The notes under the pieces: model-generated
The model's input: the letters and a program-made list of their open reading frames with translations, nothing else
Database searches by the model: none
What the model was told of the DNA's origin: nothing
In this document: one piece after another, positions 1-9,014 of the stretch
Layout: every line of letters begins with the position of its first letter
How positions within the stretch are numbered: position 1 is the first letter of the stretch
Made by a program: the position numbers and the translations under genes
Source of the DNA: Aaosphaeria pasadenensis
Lineage: Eukaryota > Ascomycota > Dothideomycetes > Pleosporales
Length of the DNA stretch: 64,000 nucleotides
Reading direction: 5' to 3'
NCBI GenBank assembly: GCA_022813625.1
Contig: JAKLMB010000015.1
Location: 1 to 64,000, forward strand

Positions 1-122
1 ATTAACACCACCCAAAATTTTATCTGGTCCTTTTACGTAACCCCCAAATTAACAATTTTCATTCCATTTAGGTTTTCCCATAACGGGCCCTGGTCGTTAA
101 ATTATTTGGATAGTGTTCGGAA

Positions 123-145
123 CCCCCCCCCCCCCCCCCCCCCCC
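123..145. repeat. poly-C homopolymer (23 C)
   Basis: An uninterrupted run of 23 C residues lies between two short AT-rich stretches. It is directly visible and has no coding meaning. The exact length is unreliable, because such runs slip both in replication and in sequencing. Confidence 0.9.
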
Positions 146-266
146 AACGCGGCTCTGATGCAGGATCAGCCCAAGGAGGTTTAGTATCTTCATCGTGAGG
201 CCAAGATGAAGACTGAGAAGCAATAGTCGCAAATCGAAGATAAATTTCAAGGATGTGGATCTGTAT

Positions 267-677
267 TTATTGCTTTACGCTATCCACGCCCATGTTTAGT
301 CTTACCTCAACCTCACTTGGGTTTTTGGGTTTAGTTTTGGGTAAGAACTTCCCTACAGTCCGAGCCAGCTCCAAGGCATCTTTGAGGTTGCCGCAGGTAT
401 GGATACTTGAAAGAGCTTTTAGAAGTTGAAAAAGAAAGACCTCCTTTTCATTAAATGAATAATTGCCTTTTTCACTACCCTCGATAATATTCCGAAGAAA
501 ATCATCGAGTTGTCTATATGACCCTTGCTCGAGGAGGAAATCTGCTTCTTCAGCAGCTACTGGGAACAACTGTTTATAAGACGATAATGACTCCTTATAG
601 AAAGCCATTCCCTCCTTGAAGAATCCAGCTGACACGAGAATTTTACAACTCCTGCTGTGCCTCCTGAACGTCACAAC
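267..677 (-). CDS. possible terminal exon of an unknown helical protein
   Basis: I do not recognise this family. The frame is open from an acceptor-like TAG ending at 678 down to a stop at 267, giving about 136 residues without an ATG at the front; the first ATG is at 608. The product is rich in amphipathic helices of TPR-like size, for example the stretch containing FLLEQGSYRQLDDFLRNII. This looks like the 3' exon of a TPR-type or other helical-repeat protein. No upstream exon could be found in the AT-rich, repeat-bearing DNA beyond it, so it may be the remnant of a broken gene. Confidence 0.3.
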   Translation of the reverse strand, partial: VVTFRRHSRSCKILVSAGFFKEGMAFYKESLSSYKQLFPVAAEEADFLLEQGSYRQLDDFLRNIIEGSEKGNYSFNEKEVFLFQLLKALSSIHTCGNLKDALELARTVGKFLPKTKPKNPSEVEVRLNMGVDSVKQ

Positions 678-879
678 CTACACAACGGGCAGGGTTACGC
701 TCCCAGGCCCTGGGAGCTCCTCGGACCGTGATCAGTCTTCCTCTTATGGCCTGGGGATCCTGCAAACAATGCAACATTGAATCATTTGGTGGCAAGCCCG
801 CCTTAACTGAGCTACGTCCTTAGAAATTACTACTTTGTTATTACCTACCCTTGGAATTTCTTAATCCGGTGGACTAGCC

Positions 880-1045
880 TGTATCTGGCCTTGGAAAATC
901 AGACGTATCGACGTTGATGGGACTTTCACTAGCACCTGGGGAGTCAGACATATCGATGATACTGGGGCCGTTGTCAATCTCGGGAACAAGATGTATCGAG
1001 GATGGAGTCGTTGCTAATGGCTGGGGACCAAGATGTTTCTATCTC
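880..1045. repeat. degenerate ~45 bp tandem repeat
   Basis: About three and a half imperfect copies of a unit of 40-47 bp are visible. Each carries a G-rich start, an AGA-x-TATCGA core and then a GTTG/GATG segment; cores lie near 900, 948 and 990. A 110-codon open frame runs through it from 917 but looks like a by-product of the repeat rather than a gene. Confidence 0.5.
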
Positions 1046-2029
1046 CAACAAAATTTCTCTGGACGCTTTGGCGAAAATCACTATGAATGCCCGGAAGTAG
1101 CACAAACAAGGACCTTTGCGTCTGTGGATTGGATAACCTGTTTATTATTGGAAAGGCATCAGATCCTCGTTTGCATTGTGAACAGAAAGATTATAAAAGC
1201 TGTGTTGCCCCTGCAATCCAACATCAAACATGAATTGCCAGCCAGATAAATGACGGAGCCTATATTACAATCTACGGACAAGGGTTTCCTTTGGGAGCTA
1301 TAGTATCCAATTCTCGGATTTATACTCTATAATTAAATTTTCGTTGGTTTTATCCAATATAGTTCTACTATACACTAGTGTGGGATGCCGCAGTGTATCA
1401 ACCCTGGTTCTTTCAGGGAGGATACACCCGGAATTGGCCTCCATGGAATGCATCCTTGATACTGTGCAAAACAGTAAAGCGCTGGATAGACCCTAAATTT
1501 ACGTTACTGCACCTTTCAAAACTTGTGGGAAATCGTTCATAGTCCTGGACACTTTAAACTGTTGGCCAGCGTCACGGGCAAATTGTAGAAGCCGCAAAAC
1601 GTACAAGCTACGATAATGTTACGATAAGCTTGTATGTTCTTCGCAAGCATTGTGCTTATCCCCCAGCTGCCTGATTGAGGCTAACCTGTTCCGTTATCGT
1701 AAATGGGGCGCATACATCCCTGCCATCTTTGTGGGCAAGCTTTGATGCAACCACATCTAAAAAGCTGCAATTGCAAAAGCAATGTATGGAGATACACTCG
1801 AAAGCTTCTGTTATGCTGTGTTATCGTAAAAAAGTCTGACACGAAATGCATGTAACTATGGTGGTCATCTATTTTGCTACTGACAGGGCTCGATACAGCT
1901 ATAAGCAGACCTAGCAATTTAATTAAATCAATTGTAAAGATCCGCTACGCCCATTCCAATGGCATTTTGGTTACCTTACTTAATTAATCAACCGACCTTT
2001 ATCTGTTATCGTATTTCCGCGCGCGTATT

Positions 2030-2145
2030 GCGACTGCAACTGAAACAATGCAACTGCAATCCTGCAACTGAGACTTAGACCGAGACCGAGACTGGCTGGG
2101 ACCAAGACTTGAGACTGCAACTGAGACTTGAGACTAAGTTAAGCA
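2030..2145. repeat. GAGACT / GCAACTG simple-sequence tract
   Basis: A run of interspersed hexamer/heptamer units (CTGCAACTGA, GAGACTTGAGACT, ACCGAGACC) extends over roughly 115 bp. It is a degenerate microsatellite with no coding frame. Confidence 0.6.
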
Positions 2146-2911
2146 CGTCTATTTCCACAACCTAATGAAGCTTAATTTATTAAGAGCAAGCAATATCCCC
2201 CACCCTTAATGAAATTACCAGCACATTTTAGTCTGAAAAAGCGATTACCAAAGACAGCGAGTGCTATGCCCTGCGGCGGTTCATCAGCAAATGCGAACTT
2301 AGCGGATCGAGAGGAAAGAATCAACGGGACGGGTTAGCAAGGGCACAGTGTTTAGCGGTTTCAGAATAGAACTTCCATTCTGTACTGTAGGGTCATATGT
2401 ACTGGGCTTTTCCCTAGCCGGCCCGGTGGTGCAAGAAGTAGTGAACACACCCTGTCGCGAGACAAACTATAGGTACTTCGAGATTAAGCAACTCTGATTC
2501 TTAAACATTAAAGCAGACCTGCATATATTATCTAACGTTACCCTTAAAGGTGTATAATTAACCATTGCCATCCTATCTTTGGCCCTCTTTGCGCAGGATC
2601 AGCACAAACTATAGGCCACATTTGACGTCATAGCTCAGACAAAGAGATGCCAGATAGACATAACTATTTTTTTTCTTATACAGTATGGTTAGAGATTATC
2701 TATCAGTAGTCTAGAATCTAATTAAATAAGGCTGAGTGTTGAGATCGAGGATCTACTGGTTGATTCTCAGGATAATCTGAAGATAGGCACGAAGCGGAGT
2801 AAGGTAGAAGATGATAATAGCGGTAGAACAGTAGAGTGTATTGTTCAATTCTAACTTAGGTTGAACACAAAATTCTATAATGGCCTTTCGGGTTCTCTAT
2901 ATACTTGAGGC

Positions 2912-2984
2912 GTCTCATGGGTCTCATCATTCTCACTGGGTCTCACGTCGTGAGACTCGGTGAGAGTCCTGAGACTCATGAGAC
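2912..2984. repeat. imperfect inverted repeat, ~36-nt arms
   Basis: The left arm runs from GTCTCATGGG to TCTCACG and the right arm begins CGTGAGACTC, with a single unpaired T at 2948. Roughly 80 percent of the arm positions pair. The arms consist of GTCTCA/GAGACT units, like the microsatellite about 800 bp upstream. It could fold as a cruciform or be a mini-inverted-repeat remnant; function unknown. Confidence 0.6.
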
Positions 2985-3475
2985 TCGAGACCATGATCAC
3001 GTGATGCTGTCCTCCTTAGCTTGGTGGTTCAGTCCTGATGCCAAGCTCTAGGTGATTGATCGAGTATATAGGCGGAGTGTGCCCCTCAATCCCTGGATCG
3101 TAACAGTGAGATATCAATAGTACTAACTGCTACAGATATACACCATCAAAATAGGCTCTTCTTTAAAAGCTATAAATCTTAGATTAGCATCAGCAGAAAG
3201 AGTTGGGAAGGTTAAACTGTTGTTGTGCTAGATAAAAATAGATTCAATTTATGTAAGGAGCAAGGCATATAAACATCTGTACATGGTGCAGATAGGGGTA
3301 AGGCTGAGTACATAGTACGTGCCGTACAACAATAATAGAAGCCCAAGAACTAGACCTCAGGGACGAGCATCCCTATGTAGTTGTCTAGAATCAAGGAGCA
3401 GCAGTAGTTATTAAGATTAAACCCTTTGCAGGACAGTAAGAAAGCAGGAGAAAGAAAGCATAGGAATACATCGTC

Positions 3476-4852
3476 TTACAAGACCTTCACTGTTTTCCAA
3501 GCCTTAGTGACAGCATCCTTGGCAGCGGAACCACCAATCTCCTGAGCATGCTTGATGGTAAGGTCTGCGAAAATCTTAAACGTGCGTTTGGTTGTTTGCT
3601 TCGATAGCTTCAGGCTAGGATCGGTCAAAGCAGCATACCAGATTTTGCCGGCTGGGTCCCACGAGTATTGACCAACACCAGTGGCAGCGAGGTAGAAAGC
3701 TCGATTGGTGATGCCAGAGTTAATGTGGACGCCACCATAGTCGCCTTCCGCAGTGTTGGGGAGTTCGACATAGCCATCCATATCTTTTGGTTGGGGATCA
3801 CTGCCAATATACTTGTTATTGGTATAGGCGGTGCCGGGATTGGCCATGTCCCGCAGCGCTCGAGCACCTTGAGGGTCACGGAAAAGACCTTCGGCAATGA
3901 GCCAGTCGGCATCTTTGGCCTTTTGGTTGTTGGCGTATTGTTTAATCATCGAACCAAACACGTCGGAGATAGATTCGTTCAGAGCGCCCGATTGATACTC
4001 GTACCAAAGACTGGCAGTCTTTTCCGTCACTCCGTGGGTCAATTCATGGCCTGTAATGTCGAGACTCTTAGTGAAGGTGTTAAAGATCTCTGGGTCCCCG
4101 TCACCAAAGCACATCTCTGTTCCGTCCCAGAAAGCGTTATCGAAGCCTGGAGTCACGCCATTGTCGTCGTCAAAATGTACACTGCCAATAAGGTTCATGC
4201 CGTTATTGTCAATACTGTTGCGGTTCAAGACTTCGCTATAGAACTTGAAAGTGCTTCCGAAGTTGTCATAGACTTCCTTGGCATAGGCATCGGCATTGGC
4301 TGGGACGTGGCCTTCAACGAACAGCTTCGTTCCTGGTTCGATGGTGGTCTGCTGCGAGTCATAGAGGAGCCTGAACAGGTGCATGGCCGAGCTGGCTGGT
4401 TCGCCCTCGCCGTGTGACGTTTTTGCGGCTTTGAGAGCGCCCATACTGGCTAGGTGTTTCTTTGCCTGATCCTTGGCATGATTGGATGCACTCTCGGAAT
4501 CAAGGATGGCCTGGAATACATGGCTAGGGACGATCCCTTGTAGTTTCGGCTGAGGCCGATCCTCGGGGACCTTGGCAACGGCTTCAATACGAGCACTATG
4601 GACCCTCGTAATGTGATTGAGAGTCTTGTTTGCAATAGAGCGAGAGTCTTTGGAAGCTGCCTGGGAGTCGGCAATGGCCTTGAGCATGTGAGGGGAGATG
4701 ATATAGCAGCACAGAGAAGGGCCGGCGATTGTATTGGAATCCATGGCACTAGTGGTGTTGCTAGTAACTATAGGAGGTGACTTGGTTTGTGTCAAGGGAG
4801 ATCTCTGCTGTAAGAGAGAAAGTCGCCTGAGAGATGAACAACTTCTATGCAT
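3476..4852 (-). CDS. M4 family metalloprotease (thermolysin/protealysin-like)
   Basis: Intronless, 458 residues. It encodes a zinc endopeptidase of family M4. Residues 269-273 are HELTH: zinc ligands His269 and His273, catalytic Glu270. Glu293 in NESISD is the third ligand, and His376 in GGVHINSG is the expected transition-state histidine. The N-terminal part resembles the short protealysin-type propeptide (IISPHMLKAI near 51-60) rather than the long secreted thermolysin propeptide. A second copy of that motif (IVPSHVFQAI) lies near 107-116. No convincing signal peptide is present, as in protealysin, which fits cytoplasmic or unconventional release. Translation may start at Met37 (4744) instead. 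M4 enzymes are mainly bacterial and patchy in fungi, and together with the lack of introns this suggests an old horizontal acquisition. The gene sits alone in repeat-rich DNA. Confidence 0.93.
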   Translation of the reverse strand: MHRSCSSLRRLSLLQQRSPLTQTKSPPIVTSNTTSAMDSNTIAGPSLCCYIISPHMLKAIADSQAASKDSRSIANKTLNHITRVHSARIEAVAKVPEDRPQPKLQGIVPSHVFQAILDSESASNHAKDQAKKHLASMGALKAAKTSHGEGEPASSAMHLFRLLYDSQQTTIEPGTKLFVEGHVPANADAYAKEVYDNFGSTFKFYSEVLNRNSIDNNGMNLIGSVHFDDDNGVTPGFDNAFWDGTEMCFGDGDPEIFNTFTKSLDITGHELTHGVTEKTASLWYEYQSGALNESISDVFGSMIKQYANNQKAKDADWLIAEGLFRDPQGARALRDMANPGTAYTNNKYIGSDPQPKDMDGYVELPNTAEGDYGGVHINSGITNRAFYLAATGVGQYSWDPAGKIWYAALTDPSLKLSKQTTKRTFKIFADLTIKHAQEIGGSAAKDAVTKAWKTVKVL

Positions 4853-7800
4853 TCGGGATGGGAGGTGGTTGTTATAAGTATGTATTAGTATAAGGCTTGG
4901 GTGGGAAGAAACACCTGGTGCCGGGGGGAAGGGAGTCGATCTTGCATTATCACCTGTTCAAGTTCCAATTCCAAGCTTCAGTCTCGATTCTTCTTCATCC
5001 TCAAACTAGCTGATTTTTATGATGCAAACCACACTTGATTGGGAGTGCTTTACTCGTCAGCTGAAAGAACCCCACTTGTCTCACCAATCCTCGCTCTTTA
5101 CCGTTCTACAGGCACATCTCCCACCACACACGTCTGTTCAAGATCAGCTCACTCTACTTTATATTTATGTCACGATGACTTTACTCACATACCAACTCAA
5201 AAGCGTAATGTGCTCCCCTCATTTCTTGCTGAAGTTTATACAATGGTAGGGAGTCTATACCGCTTCTGCACAACATTTGGTTCTTCTACAGAGAGCACGA
5301 GAACTGACGAGACGGTAAGCTGACTGCTGGCTGCTTTTACAACATCAGCTAACTCCCTCCACATCATTACAAAGAGTTGCAGATCGGCTAACAAGATAAA
5401 GCCGCGGAGGAGTCTCATGATCCTCCGTAACATGGCGGACTCATGTCCCTCTTCATGTGAAAAAGAGGCTCTATTTCGAGCTTCTCTCGAGCTCTCGCTA
5501 AAACTAGTTCAAAAGCTTTTCCAGGGCAAGCCTTCTTCAGGGCAAGCTTTTTAAAGCTAAAGCTTTGCCAAGGTGTCGACCATTTCTGTCCAGGATTAAC
5601 ATGAGCAAGGATCCGGCCGTCTGACCTATCGCCACATACATATAAACAATTGAAATTTAACTCTGGGTCCTCAACAACTTAAATCAACGATTAAACTACT
5701 GTAAGATGATGTGGAGCATGTGTATGTATTATTATGGATTTAATTATTGTAGCGACGATTATTGCACTTCTTTTTATATATTGGTATGGAGTGTGGCTAG
5801 CTAAGGATGCCTAAGGCATATACAAGGTATTGTGGTCCGTGCGCCCACAGGCGCTCCTGCCATCTATACCCTAGCAACCACGGCTGGGAGAGGAGCTTGG
5901 TCTGGACACTGTTGCCTGTTCTCACACAAAGTATAATTTACTTGCATGATATATTTGGAGAGCTGTTCTTAGAATAGGGTTTTCTAACCTGCCCTCCTAA
6001 AGGAATCTAGAGTATAGCTAGAGATATTTAGTATAGCAAGTATCATTACCACCCCCGAAGATCTAGCAAAGGATCTAGAACCTCTAGAGTCATACGATAT
6101 CTGATATGATACGATATGACATCGTAAATACCAAAGTACAGGATACCCTCTGATCGGTACTGCTAAGGCACTACTAAGGCATTAAGTATACCTAGAGTAC
6201 CTATGCACTGATGGGATTGTCCGTATGACATGCTGGGCACGACCTCGTCATTGATGTTAAGGGGCAGTACTCATTTGCATTGTAGCCGTAGGGGTTATAT
6301 TAGCCTCCTGTGATGAGGCTGCGGCTGAGAGTTCCAGAGGGCGTCCTACCTACACTCTCCATCAACCTCCGGCAACCCCCATTAACCTCCAGTGTGTTCT
6401 CCACTTTGCGGCACCTAGCTCACACGGTCGATCGCAATGTCACTTCCCGAGGAGACAGGGGGTTCCAGCAAAGCAATACCGAAACATTGACATCAACGAA
6501 GGCACAAGAGCCCATCTAGGGGACATATATCATATTAGCCAGTCCCTTAGGGTCATGGAAGTAACTTGCATCAATCATAAACTAACAGGCAAATAGGCTG
6601 GGGAGACCCGCTTAGCGATCTTGTGCTGTACTTGAATCGACTACCTGACGAACCAGATCCTACAGATGCTATCGAAACGGAAGGTTCGTTGGTAGGGATA
6701 AAGAGGCAGCAAGTGACCTTGTAGTGTAACTAATGTCTGAACGTCCTATTAAACAGCGCTATGTGCGTGTACGCTCGTACATAACCGCGCAGGAAGAGCA
6801 AGATTAATATTTTTCACGAACTAGATCGTGACAGCTTAGTTTTAGGAAGGTGCTCCCTACTACTACAACTACGAAGTTGTTGGTGCAATCTTACAGCAGC
6901 ACAAAACGCATGGCGAAGACGCTGCCTCAACTAATGCAGAACTTCTCCTGCAATGCGCGCAGCTTCGTTGTCCTCCTTTGCGTGAGCGCGCTGCTGCTGG
7001 TCAACTTTCTCAGCATTTCCAGCGAATAACTTTTTTGAGCTGACATTACTTTAAGACATTCAACAAGTGGATTAGGTTTTCACACGTTATTACGCCGAGG
7101 TGGAGAGCAATGATAAGAGCGTACTAGAAGGCCTCAAGATACAGCACATCCGAGTCCCTCCATGCACAAGTCGCTTAATCGCTGACAAGTACGACTGTGC
7201 ATCCCTTTACAGTCTTGAAAGAACATTATTTGCGAATACTGTAAAGATCGTTAAGAACGACGACTGGGCCGTCATTGCTGCCTTTATCTACAACTAGACG
7301 AAAACGGAAGTACCAGCTCATCTAGAGTTGCGGGGTTTGGTTATCGCTGCCAATGCTGGTCGCCACTCCGCTAGGTGGCTTGGGACTGAAGGCAAAAGAC
7401 GGCCCCGAGTACCACTACCTCGTAACTGCGGGGCCGATAGTAACGGCCTTGTAAGATAATTTAGAATAACAGCATACAAGGGCTTTGTAGATCTACTAGC
7501 TCTTCTTGCTAAAGTTTAGGGTAAGATAAGATAGATTACTAGATTCTAAGATTCTAAGTACAAGAGGTTATAAATGTAGTTTCCAGGAGCTATAGTAATC
7601 TAGAAATTAACAACAGAGTGTGTAGCTTGCAGTGCTCCGTTGTACTCATTTTAATACATCCTAATGTAGTTAAGCACAGTACGCTAGTTCAAAATGTACT
7701 ACTACAGCGATTAGATGTAGGTTCTAACAACCACTCTACTACGTCCTTGAAATTGCTGTTAAGCACATAGAGAGTTTTTTTTTATAATAAAGTTACGTAG

Positions 7801-9014
7801 TTTATTATTCATGCAGTCAATGCGGCAATCTCAGTGATCTTCGATCATTGAGAAAATCACACATGCTCAGGCATGCAATGAATCTACGATTACTAGCTTA
7901 TGCATACATTGCACCAATCGGACACCGGCAGGGAAGGAAATTTCTTTGAACGAACTTCTGCCCAGAGCCTGGGGATGGAGTCAAGAAAAATATCAGTACG
8001 TTTTGGAGATTGTGGGTTCTCGCATGACATGTTCAGATGCAGAAAACTCCATGTCCACATGCACAGTAGCCCTCTTTTCTTGTCTGGTTTAAGGTAGACT
8101 AATAGATATACTGTCGAGTTGGTATCAGCCTCATTGTAGTAATTGTCCTTAACCAGCAGGTAATTACAACTCGTCGATTAGGTAAGAGAGTGATGCAAGA
8201 CATAGGATAATTCATAAGTTGATTCTGAGTAATTTGATACTACTTGGTGTGTGTTTTCCTATTTCCTGGTGTTGAGGACTCTGTATACTTGCCTCACGCA
8301 CCCTATATATATATATCAAATCAATCGACTCTGCCGTAGTGAGTGATTGATTTGATTGATCCATTGCCGACCAACTCCGAATCAAATACCGAAGATTGGT
8401 CCAAACTATTGAGAACCAGTGATTAAAACAAAGGAAAAACAAGGGAAATCCTCCTGTCACTCCTCCACAATACAATACCAGCTCAGCAAACTAAGCAAAG
8501 TGTAGAGATTGATGGAATCCGGCTACATTGTGTTTGCAATGTCGTCACTAAATCAAGATTCCTTGAGCACGTCTCTGGAGAGAAGTAATCGAAAGTCGCC
8601 TCTACGGTCTCTTGCTTACTAAAGGCAACGATTTATAAAGCTAAAGAACTTTTATTAGAAAAGGTGTACCTAAGAAGGTCTTTAAAAGAATTCTTAGAAA
8701 ATGACTATATAGAATACTATAGTAGTACTATAGATAGCTATAGAGTGAACCTATCTAGAAGAAACATACTAGAAAAAGCTAGTAATAACTAATAGTATAG
8801 TAGGTTATATTGTAGCTTCTCTCTGCTCCTAATAGTACTTTTACTGATATAAGTATAGGATAAGTAAAGTAAAGATACTATGCTTTCATAGCTCTTACTT
8901 ATACCTTCTACTACTACCTTAGTTTATCTATTAGTACAAAATGTACCTACAAGCTTGTACTGTAATGCAGTCAAAATATATAGTCTTCTAGCAGTACCTT
9001 CTCTTGAAATGTAA
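4853..9014. other. gene-poor, AT-rich interval
   Basis: About 4.2 kb without a supported gene. It contains a dispersed repeat copy (7411-7605), a short TA tract near 8307, and AT-rich palindromic stretches (8700-8780, 6090-6130) of the kind left by repeat-induced point mutation. A short open frame at about 6856-7040 contains residues such as LLLQCAQLRCPPLRERAA and may be a decayed coding fragment. No family could be assigned. Confidence 0.45.
7411..7605 (+). repeat. dispersed repeat, copy A (RIP-like)
   Basis: Aligns with copies at 14727-14816 and 28602-28754 in the same orientation. The common core begins at ACGGCCTTGTAAGATAATTT and continues through AGCTCTTCTTGCTAAA to CCAGGAGCTATAGTA. Relative to the other two copies, nearly all differences here are G-to-A or C-to-T (for example TGAG to TAAG, TTGG to TTAG, GAATGAC to GAATAAC). 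That pattern is expected from repeat-induced point mutation. It is probably the remnant of a transposon or MITE; no coding part remains. Confidence 0.75.

Larger units (their letters stand above)
1250..3475. other. gene-free AT-rich repeat-bearing interval
   Basis: No convincing coding frame is seen. The stretch holds a GAGACT/GCAACTG microsatellite-like tract and an imperfect hairpin, both listed separately. Otherwise it is AT-rich with many short palindromes, as in old transposon-derived DNA altered by repeat-induced mutation. No recognisable transposase or reverse transcriptase remnant was found. Confidence 0.5.

Noticed and set aside
917..1249. 110-codon open frame
   Set aside because: It runs through a degenerate tandem repeat and has no recognisable product or splice context.
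1530..1700. Hidden enoylreductase in the PKS (residue numbers 1530-1700 of the protein)
   Set aside because: The region lacks an ER NADPH motif and ER length; it fits the structural half of the ketoreductase. The start/end here are residue positions, corresponding to about 16036-16550 on the DNA.
3668..4417. 249-residue plus-strand open frame
   Set aside because: Antisense shadow of the M4 protease; no motif.
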